From Ignavibacteria bacterium (GTDB taxonomy: Bacteria > Bacteroidota > Ignavibacteria > Tepidaquicellales > Tepidaquicellaceae): a stretch of DNA of 64,000 nucleotides. This document shows, one piece after another, positions 47,682-56,420 of this stretch. The stretch covers positions 186,001 through 250,000 of the forward strand of contig JADJAH010000006.1 of the NCBI GenBank assembly GCA_016704345.1. Reading direction: 5' to 3'. Every line of letters begins with the position of its first letter. Within the stretch, counting starts at the first letter, position 1. The position numbers and the translations under genes are program-made. The notes under the pieces were generated by a model. The model saw only the letters and a program-made list of their open reading frames with translations. It made no database searches and was not told where the DNA came from.

Positions 47682-48308
47682 ATGAGAATAAAAAAAATAG
47701 CAATACTGCTTTTCATTATAATCCTATCTAACATCACGGTTGCTCAGGATGCACAGGAGATTATCAGAAAAGTACAGTCAAAGTACGAGAACATAACAGA
47801 TGCAAAGGCGACCTTCACACAGACGCTCAAAGGTTCCGGCGGCAAGGGGACATCTTCATCGGGTGTAATTTATATCAAGAAGCAGGATCTTTACCGCATT
47901 GAGGCGGGCAATCAGATCATTGTTACTGATGGAGTTACATCCTGGGTATATTCACCTTCGAAAAAGCAGGTTGTGATTGACAATTATAAAGATGATGGAA
48001 ACACCTTCTCTCCAAACAAATTTCTCTTCAATTATCCCGAGAATTTCTATTCCGATCTTGATGGAGAAGAAATTATTGGGGGTAAAGACTGCTATGTAAT
48101 AAAGCTAACACCAAGAAGCGGAGGAAGTGTAAAATCTGCTAAGATCTGGATCGATAAAAGCGAAGATCTGATCAGAAAGATTACGATCTCAACAAATCAA
48201 TCCACAAACACTTATACTCTTAAAGACATATCACTTGATGCCGGGATAAGTTCCTCAAAATTTACTTTTTCGCCACCATCAGGAGTAGAAGTGATTGATC
48301 TCAGATAA
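47682..48308 (+). CDS. LolA-like outer-membrane lipoprotein carrier
   Basis: 208 aa from the ATG at 47682, chosen because it gives a signal peptide (IAILLFIIILSNITVAQ); an upstream in-frame start exists at 47652. The mature part starts AQEIIRKVQSKYENITDAKA, then SSGVIYIKKQDLYRIE and ITDGVTSWVYSPSKKQVVI-like strands, the LolA barrel pattern. It carries lipoproteins across the periplasm. Last gene before a terminator. LolB is not seen, as is usual outside Proteobacteria. Confidence 0.87.
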   Translation: MRIKKIAILLFIIILSNITVAQDAQEIIRKVQSKYENITDAKATFTQTLKGSGGKGTSSSGVIYIKKQDLYRIEAGNQIIVTDGVTSWVYSPSKKQVVIDNYKDDGNTFSPNKFLFNYPENFYSDLDGEEIIGGKDCYVIKLTPRSGGSVKSAKIWIDKSEDLIRKITISTNQSTNTYTLKDISLDAGISSSKFTFSPPSGVEVIDLR

Positions 48309-48337
48309 GGGCAGTGTTAAGTATAAAATTTTCAATT

Positions 48338-48375
48338 AAAGTTAAGCACTCTCAGAGATTGCTTAACTTTTTTTT
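48338..48375 (+). terminator. Terminator after lolA-like gene
   Basis: aaagttaagca / tgcttaacttt, 11-bp stem with an 11-base loop, then a run of T. It lies 12 bases before the TTG start of the next gene. Confidence 0.87.
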
Positions 48376-48386
48376 ACTCTTAGAAT

Positions 48387-49415
48387 TTGAAACAAAGTTA
48401 TAAAAAAATATTAAAAGCATCGTTCCTGTTTTCTCTGACACTCTTTTTTCTGTATCTTGCATTCAGAGGAAATGACTTTGGTAAACTATTTGAAGTGCTT
48501 AAGAATGCTAATTATTTATATGCAATTGCCGGTGCATTCAGTGGGATTATAATTGGAGGGTATTTCAGAGCTCTCAGGTGGAGATATCTTCTGGATCCGT
48601 TGAAGAAAAATATAGGGATCAACAATCTGTTTTCCTCAATGATGATCGGTTATATGTTGAACAGCATTATTCCGCGCTCAGGCGAAGTTTACAGGCCGGT
48701 TCTGCTTGCAAATAAAGAGAAGATTTCCCGTGCTGCAGCTTTTGGAACGATACTTGCAGAAAGAGTATTTGATGTGCTTTCAATGCTGGTATCTTTTGGC
48801 GTATGTCTTTTTTTCTTCAAAGACAAATTGTCTTCAACTTTTTCGCAATACAATCTCGAAGCCATTTCCCTGTATGCTTCTTTGGCAATACTTGTGTTCG
48901 TGGCAATTCTAATGGTAATGATATTCAATCTAGAGAAGACAGAAGTTGTGATAGAAAAGATCACCAAAAAAATTCTGCCTGAGAAAATTCATCTTAAGAT
49001 ACATGGGATCTTTGTGAAACTTTTAAACGGGTTTATCTTTATGAGATATCCTAAGTACTATCTTCCAATATTAACTTTCTCTCTGCTTACATGGGGATCG
49101 TATGTCTTATCTACCTATCTTACTCTAAACGCATTTGCTATAAACCTTACACTGATGGATGCAAATCTTGTACTGACCATGATAACGTTTGCGATGACAG
49201 TTCCGTTGCCGGCAAATTCTGCAGGCATCTATCACTTGTTCGCAGTTGCTACTCTTGTTAATATTTACGGAGTTGACAAGGAAGCGGCTTTTGGTTTTGC
49301 AACAGTCAGCCACCTTCTTGGACTTTTGGGTCTTATTTTATTAGGAACGTATTTTTTCCTGAAGGAGAATCTCAGTATGAAGAATGTCACCAGTCAATCT
49401 ATTTCGAAAGATTGA
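48387..49415 (+). CDS. Lysylphosphatidylglycerol synthase TM-domain / flippase-like protein (UPF0104)
   Basis: 342 aa from a TTG start, polytopic with about eight membrane helices. Conserved features: YFRALRWRYLLDPL, LNSIIPRSGEVYRPVLLANK, FGTILAERVFDVLSML and PLPANSAGIYHLF, all typical of the UPF0104/AglD-MprF membrane-domain family. The MprF transferase domain is absent. Possible lipid or lipid-linked sugar flippase (inference). Converges with dedA. Confidence 0.85.
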   Translation: MKQSYKKILKASFLFSLTLFFLYLAFRGNDFGKLFEVLKNANYLYAIAGAFSGIIIGGYFRALRWRYLLDPLKKNIGINNLFSSMMIGYMLNSIIPRSGEVYRPVLLANKEKISRAAAFGTILAERVFDVLSMLVSFGVCLFFFKDKLSSTFSQYNLEAISLYASLAILVFVAILMVMIFNLEKTEVVIEKITKKILPEKIHLKIHGIFVKLLNGFIFMRYPKYYLPILTFSLLTWGSYVLSTYLTLNAFAINLTLMDANLVLTMITFAMTVPLPANSAGIYHLFAVATLVNIYGVDKEAAFGFATVSHLLGLLGLILLGTYFFLKENLSMKNVTSQSISKD

Positions 49416-49419
49416 TCTA

Positions 49420-50070
49420 TCAAACAGATTCTTTTGCCCCTTTCTCTTCTAACTTCTTTTCTTTTCGATGTTTGAGATAGCCAATAACAACCGGCATTAC
49501 TGAAAGCAATATTACTCCGATTATTACATATTCGAAATTCTTCTTGATAAATGGAATATTACCGAAAAAATAACCGAGTAATGTCATCGAAGTAACCCAG
49601 AGAATACCACCTGCAATATTGAAAGTTACAAATTTACCGTAATCCATCTGCCCTATGCCTGCAACAATAGGAGCAAACGTTCTGGCAAATGGTACAAAGC
49701 GGGCATAGATTATTGCTCTTCCACCATATTTTTCATAGAACTCCTTTGCCTTAATCAAATGATCTTTCTTGAACAAGAGTGAATTCTCACGATTAAACAG
49801 TCTTGGTCCGGTCTTTCTCCCGAAAAGATAACCAACCTGATCGCCAATAATAGCTGCAAGAATTAATGTCACATTCAAGACAAAGATATCAAGATATCCT
49901 TGAGCGGCAATTAGTCCCGCAGTTATAAGCAGTGAATCACCCGGCAGGAAAAAACCTACGAGGAGACCTGTCTCTGCAAAAACAATAATGATAAGTACAG
50001 TCAATCCACCCCATCTGATTAGTTCTTCAAGATTGCCTAACTTAGAAAAAAACTCTGAGAATACTTCCAT
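49420..50070 (-). CDS. DedA family membrane protein
   Basis: 216 aa, about five membrane segments. The DedA/SNARE-associated domain is clear: ETGLLVGFFLPGDSLLITAG, DQVGYLFGRKTGPRLF, and the conserved KYGGRAIIYARFVPFARTFA with the essential arginines, then VAGIGQMDYGKFVTFNIAGG. The family supports membrane-lipid recycling (polyprenyl-phosphate or phospholipid translocation) and envelope stress resistance. Short basic C-terminal tail. The 290-base spacer upstream holds nothing recognisable. Confidence 0.92.
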   Translation of the reverse strand: MEVFSEFFSKLGNLEELIRWGGLTVLIIIVFAETGLLVGFFLPGDSLLITAGLIAAQGYLDIFVLNVTLILAAIIGDQVGYLFGRKTGPRLFNRENSLLFKKDHLIKAKEFYEKYGGRAIIYARFVPFARTFAPIVAGIGQMDYGKFVTFNIAGGILWVTSMTLLGYFFGNIPFIKKNFEYVIIGVILLSVMPVVIGYLKHRKEKKLEEKGAKESV

Positions 50071-50359
50071 TAGAAAATTTAAAAGTTGAGTTGCAATTTA
50101 ACTAATGTGAGGGATAATGGTTATACCAAAATTTACCGAATTTCTCTTTTCTAAATATTTCAGAAATCTCCTTCAATTATGCCATCGGTAAAGAGTCGAA
50201 TAGTTAGGTTAGTATTTAGAGTTGTATTGACTAAGAGCGCCGATGCCGCTCGAATATACATAGATAAAATTAAGAATTGGTAAACGATAATCGTAGTTGT
50301 ATTTCCACTGCATTAAAAGTATATTTGGCAAAAATTTTTCATAAACCGAAAGCGAATTT

Positions 50360-51355
50360 ATGTCTGATGTTCTTCTTGAAGTAAACGGCTTAAAGAAATA
50401 TTTCCCGATTAAGACCGGGATATTTTCAAAAACTGTAGGCCATGTAAAAGCGGTAGATGATGTTTCGTTTAAGATCAAGAAAGGTGAGACGCTTGGCCTT
50501 GTAGGGGAGTCGGGATGCGGAAAGACTACTGTCGGGCGGGCGATATTAAGACTAATAGAGCCTACAGGAGGCGAAGTTATTTTCGACGGAAAGAACATTA
50601 CAAACATGCCTCACAAGGAATTGAAAGAATACAGAAAACAGATGCAGATCATATTTCAAGATCCGTATTCTTCTCTGAATCCAAGAATTACTGTCGGCGG
50701 GATGCTTTCGGAAATACTAAAGTTTCATGAGATCGCAGAGGGTGAAGCGGCTGAAAGAAGAGTTGAAGATCTGCTGGAAAAAGTAGGACTCAGAAAGATT
50801 CATGCAAGAAGGTATCCGCATGAATTCTCCGGCGGTCAGCGGCAAAGGATTGGTGTTGCAAGAGCGCTATCGGTAGAGCCAAAGTTTATAGTTTGTGATG
50901 AGCCGGTTTCGGCGCTTGATGTTTCTATACAGTCTCAAATAATCAACTTGCTTCAGGATCTTCAGAAGGAATTTGGAATTACTTATCTTTTCATATCTCA
51001 CGACCTTTCGGTTGTAGAACATATTTCAAACAGAGTTTGCGTAATGTATCTCGGGCAACTTGTTGAGATTGCTGACAGAGATGAGCTCTATGCTAATTCG
51101 CGCCATCCATATACTCAGGCATTGCTATCAGCAGTTCCTGTTCCGGATCCGAATAAGAAATCTCAAAGAATAATTTTAACCGGAGATGTTCCGTCACCTG
51201 CAAATGTTCCTTCAGGATGCTATTTCCATCCAAGATGCCCGAAAGTGTTTTCAGATTGTTCGACCATACGGCCGGAACTTGCAGGAGCAGGCGAGCATGT
51301 TCAGAGATGCTTGTTATATCCGGAAAGCTATCCGAAGAAGTCGGCTGCAGCTTAG
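50360..51355 (+). CDS. Oligopeptide/dipeptide ABC transporter ATPase, OppF/DppF type
   Basis: 331 aa. Walker A GESGCGKTTVGRAIL near residue 50, signature FSGGQRQRIGVARAL, Walker B FIVCDEPVSALD and the H-loop ISHDLSVVEH. The C-terminal oligopeptide-transporter extension with its Cys-rich YFHPRCPKVFSDC segment identifies the OppD/F branch. Normally paired with OppD, permeases and a binding protein; none is adjacent, so it is an orphan ATPase serving components coded elsewhere. Frame intact. Confidence 0.93.
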   Translation: MSDVLLEVNGLKKYFPIKTGIFSKTVGHVKAVDDVSFKIKKGETLGLVGESGCGKTTVGRAILRLIEPTGGEVIFDGKNITNMPHKELKEYRKQMQIIFQDPYSSLNPRITVGGMLSEILKFHEIAEGEAAERRVEDLLEKVGLRKIHARRYPHEFSGGQRQRIGVARALSVEPKFIVCDEPVSALDVSIQSQIINLLQDLQKEFGITYLFISHDLSVVEHISNRVCVMYLGQLVEIADRDELYANSRHPYTQALLSAVPVPDPNKKSQRIILTGDVPSPANVPSGCYFHPRCPKVFSDCSTIRPELAGAGEHVQRCLLYPESYPKKSAAA

Positions 51356-51447
51356 ATATGTGTTACTTCTCTGATCATGAATCAGAATGGATTTTAATTG
51401 AAGCTAATTCAGTATCTGTCTTCTCTTCACCTCTTTGTGAAGTCAAA

Positions 51448-52680
51448 TTAATATAGCAGATATTTCTTTCTTATCTTTTTAAAATCGTTCAGATCATTCT
51501 GATATGAACTGATTATGTCTTCGTAGCTTCTTCCGGAGATAATCATATTCCTCAGCTTGTCCGTTCCTGCCAGTTTATCAATAAAGTTGTTACTGTTTAT
51601 TTGAAACTGTGAGAAGCGCTTGTTTAGCAAGACAAGAATTGCCACTGCAACTTTGTACGGTTCGGCAACTTTTCTGTCTGTTATTTTCATGTAAACTCCG
51701 CTGCAAACTTCATCCGCGTATTTTGGCTTTGATTGCCAGCTCATTATCTGTTTTGGAATAAATGTGATTGGCTCAAAAACCACTCCTTTAAAGTTCATCG
51801 AATTAAGTTCGCGTGCGAGCAAATCTCCGTCGCAATATGGGGCGCCGACGTATTCAAATGGATTATTGCTGCCTCTGCCTTCGCCGAAGTTTGTCCCTTC
51901 AAAAAGGCATGTGCCCAGATATGCTACCGCTGTAGAAGGAAAGTACATGTTTGGGGAGGGTGTTTTCCAGTATAAGTTTAGGTCATCATAATTCATGTCT
52001 CGCGAATAATTTTTCATCTTTGAAATTTCCAGATCACATTTATTGTCTAAGTACTCGGAGTTGATGAGCAAAGCAAGCTCGCCACAAGTCATTGCATAAG
52101 CCGCGGGAACATTGAGCAAACCTACAAAAGACTTATAGCTGTCTTCAAGCACAAAGCCGTCAACGTAGTTGGCGTCAGGAATTATAGGCCGATCGCATAT
52201 GACAATCTTCTTGTCATTCTCTGTTGCTGCCTGCATGCAGTAATAGAGAGTGTTTACAAATGTGTAGAACCTTGCGGATACATCCTGAAGATCATAGACC
52301 AGCACATCAACATCAGAAAGATCACTCGAAGCAGGTTTTTCCTTATTGCCGTATAGTGAAACTACGAATGCGCCGGTTGCTTCGTCAGTGTAATCCTCAT
52401 TCCTTTCATTGCCTCTCAGCCCATGCTCGGGTGTGAATATCTTCCTCAGGTCGTGATGCTCACTAAGAAGATCCATGAATAAACGTCCGTCGCTTAGAAC
52501 GCCGCTGTTGTTTGTGATCAGGCCGATGCGCTTGCCTTTGAGAGGGGAGTCACTCATTTCGATAAGCGCTTCATTGCCGAGCATGAACTGATTTGATGCA
52601 ATTTCATATACATGCGGCTTCACTTCTCTAAGATTTTCAAAAGAAGTAATTAATATGAGAAGAGGCAGGATTGCTCTCAA
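51448..52680 (-). CDS. namZ: DUF1343 / exo-beta-N-acetylmuramidase NamZ-like (GH171)
   Basis: 410 aa from a TTG start. Family landmarks: GKRIGLITNNSGVLSDGR, FTPEHGLRGNE (with the conserved Glu-His), DVLVYDLQDVSARFYTFVNT, CDRPIIPDANYVDGFVLE and CLFEGTNFGEGRGSNNPFEY. NamZ removes MurNAc from the non-reducing ends of peptidoglycan fragments during cell-wall recycling or turnover. A short hydrophobic N-terminus (AILPLLILITSF) suggests export. A type A-like inverted repeat separates it from the next gene. Confidence 0.88.
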   Translation of the reverse strand: MRAILPLLILITSFENLREVKPHVYEIASNQFMLGNEALIEMSDSPLKGKRIGLITNNSGVLSDGRLFMDLLSEHHDLRKIFTPEHGLRGNERNEDYTDEATGAFVVSLYGNKEKPASSDLSDVDVLVYDLQDVSARFYTFVNTLYYCMQAATENDKKIVICDRPIIPDANYVDGFVLEDSYKSFVGLLNVPAAYAMTCGELALLINSEYLDNKCDLEISKMKNYSRDMNYDDLNLYWKTPSPNMYFPSTAVAYLGTCLFEGTNFGEGRGSNNPFEYVGAPYCDGDLLARELNSMNFKGVVFEPITFIPKQIMSWQSKPKYADEVCSGVYMKITDRKVAEPYKVAVAILVLLNKRFSQFQINSNNFIDKLAGTDKLRNMIISGRSYEDIISSYQNDLNDFKKIRKKYLLY

Positions 52681-52740
52681 ATATATTTCAGATATTATTA
52701 AAATAGTTTGCTCCGTAATTTGATTTTAGCATCATTGTGC

Positions 52741-52832
52741 GTCAGAGTTCCCGTTGCGTCGGTCGCCTGCAAGATTGGACTAGATTAACTTTCTGCGGGC
52801 AGGCAAGCCTAAATAGCGCAGGAGACTCTGAC
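52741..52832. repeat. Expanded type A-like inverted repeat
   Basis: gtcagagttccc (52741-52752) and ggagactctgac (52821-52832) pair across a GC-rich centre that contains gtcgcctgcaag and gcgggcaggcaagcc. The arms share the cagagtt...actctg core of the array near 6.2 kb. It sits between two minus-strand genes. Confidence 0.6.
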
Positions 52833-52844
52833 TCGGGCGACTCA

Positions 52845-54728
52845 TTACATCTTCTGTATTTTCGCAAGCAGACCATTTGCCTTTGCATCTGCGGGATTTA
52901 CGTTTATTGCTTTTCGAATATACAGTTCTGCCTTTTCCTTTTTTCCGTGGGTGTAGAAATATTCCGCCTGATTATAAAAGGCCTTGAAGTAAACATTCGT
53001 TACAAACTGCACGTTGAAATCCTCACTCGGATATGGATTGAATTCAAAATCAGTGATATCAAAATCTGTGAATGTTGAATCTTTAGTATATTTAAGCAGC
53101 ATTCCCTGCGGGAGTCTGTAAAAGTCTTTTGTGAAATTGTTCTGAAACGTAAGGGCATTTCCGTCATCGATGTCATAAGTAGTAAGGAAGTCCCTCTTGC
53201 CATAGTTAGCATTGACTATGCTTCTCATCAGATTGTCAAATGAAGACTGTAATTTGCCTATGTTTCTCCTTTCGTTTTCAGTCTTTGGATTAGTATAACT
53301 CTCCTTATTAAATCTCAGATCAGTCACCATTTTTAAATATTCATCAAATTCATTCCTGCTCTTTTCATATAGCTCTTTATCAAACTCTTTGATATGGTTT
53401 ACATACCAATCATATGTGAACAGCTCGCCGTTGATTACAGTCACGTCCGGCCTGTATGATTCAACGAACTGAAGATAAAACGAAGGCAGAAACGTTGTGA
53501 GTATAACAGAGTTTTGCGGCGCTGATCTTAACGCACTGATAGCAAAGTCGTGAGCAATTGTTTCCTTGCTCCTGTCAGCTTTGGTGTAGTTAACGATCAA
53601 CGGTGATAGTGACAACAGCACTGCAACGTAACCAAGAACAGCCTTGTTCCCGCCGGTCTTATCTATAAGATGTTTCAACCCAAATCCTGAAAGGATCACA
53701 GATACAATTATTGCCAGAAGGAAATAATTGAAAATATCGAGAATGGAATAATTGATTGCCAGAGCAACACAGGTAACAAAAGAGATTGCCAGATAAATAA
53801 GAAAAGTTTTTGAATTTTTGTAGAGATACATTACACCAAACGGAATGAAAAGCAAATGAACATATCCCAGCTCGGACGGAAAGCGCTTGAAGAATCTCTT
53901 AAACTGTGCCGCTGAATTTTCTGTAGCCGCAAACATCCGATCTCCAAAGTCGCTTCCTGTGATATGCATGAACCATGATGGCAAATTACCTGTATCACCC
54001 CAATGCAATACTGAATTATCACCGCGAATCAGGAGATAGAAATATGGAGTGAGTCCGAGGATAAACAAAAACGCAAGCAAAACGATCTTTGGAAGTATTG
54101 ACTTCTTAATCGGCAGATATACATAAGCAAGATACAGCAAGCCCGGCATCATAAATGACAATGAAAGATGATGCGAGAAGCCGAGTCCTGCGATGTAAGT
54201 GAACAGAAGAAAATATTTTCCTTTGAGACTTGAATCCTTTTCGGAAAATGCGACAACGCAGAACAAGTACATCAAAGAAACTATAATGAGACAATGCAGT
54301 GCATAAACTTCGAGCTGATTTGCCGAGTCCCAGAACGTGAAGCAGAATGCCAGAAGAAATGAAGCGGCTAATGAGATATTGTATAGCAAAGTTGTATCCG
54401 CTTTTTCATTTTTTTCTGAAGCCTTTGTATTTTGCTCATTCAAAGTGCTGAGAAGAAAGAACATGAAGTTGAAAAGCACTGCAATTGTAATGGAGGCAAT
54501 TACGGCAGACATTAGATTCAAGTTATAGATCTCTTCACCAAAAGGAAGGTGAGAAAATAGATTGCCGATCAACGTGAACAGCGGATAGCCCGTCGGGTGC
54601 GCAACGCCTAGTTTTGCAGCTACTGCAGCAAGTTCATCAGAATCAATGAAGGTCAATCCGGGAAGCAACGTTAATACATAGACTATAAGCGGAACAATGA
54701 AGGAAATTGCAGTATAGATTCTTCTCAC
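52845..54728 (-). CDS. DUF2723 membrane glycosyltransferase (GT-C, PMT-like), copy 1
   Basis: 627 aa. N-terminal helix then the acidic active-site loop FIDSDELAAVAAKLGVAHPT followed by GYPLFTLIGNLFSHLPFG, the DUF2723 signature, and about ten membrane helices. After residue ~400 a soluble periplasmic part holds the segment SFYLQFVESYRPDVTVINGE and closes with a TPR-like pair (NQAEYFYTHGKKEKAELYIR). PMT-like enzymes move a sugar from a polyprenyl carrier to protein. It likely glycosylates secreted proteins here (inference). Frame intact. Confidence 0.88.
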   Translation of the reverse strand: MRRIYTAISFIVPLIVYVLTLLPGLTFIDSDELAAVAAKLGVAHPTGYPLFTLIGNLFSHLPFGEEIYNLNLMSAVIASITIAVLFNFMFFLLSTLNEQNTKASEKNEKADTTLLYNISLAASFLLAFCFTFWDSANQLEVYALHCLIIVSLMYLFCVVAFSEKDSSLKGKYFLLFTYIAGLGFSHHLSLSFMMPGLLYLAYVYLPIKKSILPKIVLLAFLFILGLTPYFYLLIRGDNSVLHWGDTGNLPSWFMHITGSDFGDRMFAATENSAAQFKRFFKRFPSELGYVHLLFIPFGVMYLYKNSKTFLIYLAISFVTCVALAINYSILDIFNYFLLAIIVSVILSGFGLKHLIDKTGGNKAVLGYVAVLLSLSPLIVNYTKADRSKETIAHDFAISALRSAPQNSVILTTFLPSFYLQFVESYRPDVTVINGELFTYDWYVNHIKEFDKELYEKSRNEFDEYLKMVTDLRFNKESYTNPKTENERRNIGKLQSSFDNLMRSIVNANYGKRDFLTTYDIDDGNALTFQNNFTKDFYRLPQGMLLKYTKDSTFTDFDITDFEFNPYPSEDFNVQFVTNVYFKAFYNQAEYFYTHGKKEKAELYIRKAINVNPADAKANGLLAKIQKM

Positions 54729-55201
54729 TATATGGTGTCTTATTCTTTTTCTGATTTTTGTACGGCAAATTTACCAATTACGAATTGAAAATGCTTTGGT
54801 TAAATGATTCTGAGGGAATGTTGTAATTGACAATCCTCAATACATCAACTTAAAAATGCAATACGAATGAATGTTACACAGCCGAAGTGATGACTCAAGC
54901 ATTCTTATATGGGCATCAGCAGAGGTTGGTTGTGTAGATTATTGGTGCCTTAATGGTGTTGTCTCCAAACCTGTCGTCCCCGAGTGTTTCTGTCGGGGAC
55001 CCATTAGGAATTGATAATTTTTTAGTGTGGATTCCCGCCAGGAGCACGCCAACCTGACAGGACGCATTCTAAATCTTGATGGCCCGAGGGCAGACAGGCG
55101 GGAATGACAGTGTGGTTTTGTTTTGAAACAGCCCATATGGAGCGGGGTGACTTGACATTACAAACTGATCTTCCGAAGTTGAAAGAAAATAGGAGTGCCT
55201 T
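54729..55201. other. Spacer with dispersed hairpins
   Basis: No gene. Holds a type B hairpin at 54976-55000. Near 55027-55107 there is a longer imperfect dyad (gattcccgcc ... ggcgggaatgac). The rest, including the AT-rich part after 54730, shows nothing else. The region upstream of 55202 has a ribosome-site-like aggag before the ATG. Confidence 0.6.
54976..55000. repeat. Solo type B hairpin with compensated stem
   Basis: gtccccga-gtgtttctg-tcggggac: perfect 8-bp stem and 9-base loop. Compared with the array copies (gcccctga-gtgctcctg-tcaggggc) two stem pairs are changed on both sides, keeping the pairing. Confidence 0.75.
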
Positions 55202-56310
55202 ATGAAATACAAACTCATACCTCTTTTGTTCCTGGCTGTTTTATCAACATCATACTCTCAGAATCCAACATACAACCTGGTAGCAAAAAATTTCTCGCTT
55301 GGCGATTCTCTCACTGTTCATGATATGATCAAATTTGATATCTATGTCACTCATACAAATCCACCGACAGTCTATGAATATGCGGGAGGTCAATATATGT
55401 TCAATTTCAATACAGCCGTGAGTTCAAGCGGAATTGAATTGAAGATAACAGGAAACTCTGACTTGCCAATTGAGTTAAAGCCAAGAGGTCCGTCAATCAA
55501 TGGCTCACAGATCCGGCTGGGAGTAAACTCATTTCCGGGCGCGGGTAATGGATTCATAATGACCGGTAACGGTCCGAACGGAACTTACATTTGCCAAGTC
55601 AGACTTCGAAATCTTGGCGGTACATTCAACAATGTTCCTCTCAATCTGCAATGGAGGGACTTGCCGAGTTCAAATCCCGTTACAAGACTCTATGCTTATG
55701 TTGTTACTACCAATACGGATATTACCACTCCTCTACACATACTATTCAAGGAGGAAATGTTCTAACAGGCATTACGATTGGTGTAAGAGTTCTGATGGAA
55801 GGAATGTACAACAACCTCTTCAATCTCCTTAACAGAAAAGACAGTGTCAGAGTATATCTTTCTGAGATCAATGCTCCATACAACAGGGTCGATTCGGCTG
55901 TAAGAGATGTTGACTCCGTGAGCTTCACCGGCGAATTTTATTTTATGAATGCGCCCGCAGGAACATATTACATTGTTGTAAAACATTTCAACTGTCTTGA
56001 AACATGGAGCAACGCCGGCATTGCCATTACACAAGGTGGGATCTTCAGCTATGATTTCACCACTTCTGCATCGCAGGCATTTGGTAACAATCTGAAGCTC
56101 AGGGGCGGCAAGTATTGCTTGTGGAGCGGGGATATTGACCAGGATGGGATCATAGACGGATCGGATCTTTCATCGATTGACAATTCAGCATGTTACTTCG
56201 TCACCGGTTTGAATGTTCCTGAAGATCTCAATGGCGATAATATTGTTGATGGGGTAGATTTTCTTATAGGAGATAACAACAGGACGTTTCATTATGTGAT
56301 TTCGCCTTGA
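55202..56310 (+). CDS. Secreted protein with dockerin-like C-terminal module (one frameshift)
   Basis: About 370 aa when joined. Signal peptide (LIPLLFLAVLSTSYSQ), then a beta-rich domain (residues ~20-180) of unknown family. The frame breaks between 55730 and 55745: the first frame stops at 55765, while the other continues HTIQGGNVLTGITIGVRVLM. The second half is the same ~170-residue module found at the ends of the 11.7-kb and 63.3-kb proteins: EGMYN..., APAGTYYIVVKHFNCLETWS, ASQAFGNN, then two Ca-loop motifs (WSGDIDQDGIIDGSD; DLNGDNIVDGVD). It sits between the two DUF2723 glycosyltransferase genes. Confidence 0.82.
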
Positions 56311-56420
56311 AATTGATTAGCTTGTGTGAGAGTCCATGAATGGCGAAGGAATTTCTAATGTAGGCAAATAATGTGATCATTATTATTTGATCTGGAAATT
56401 CAAGGGGACAATTACCTGAT

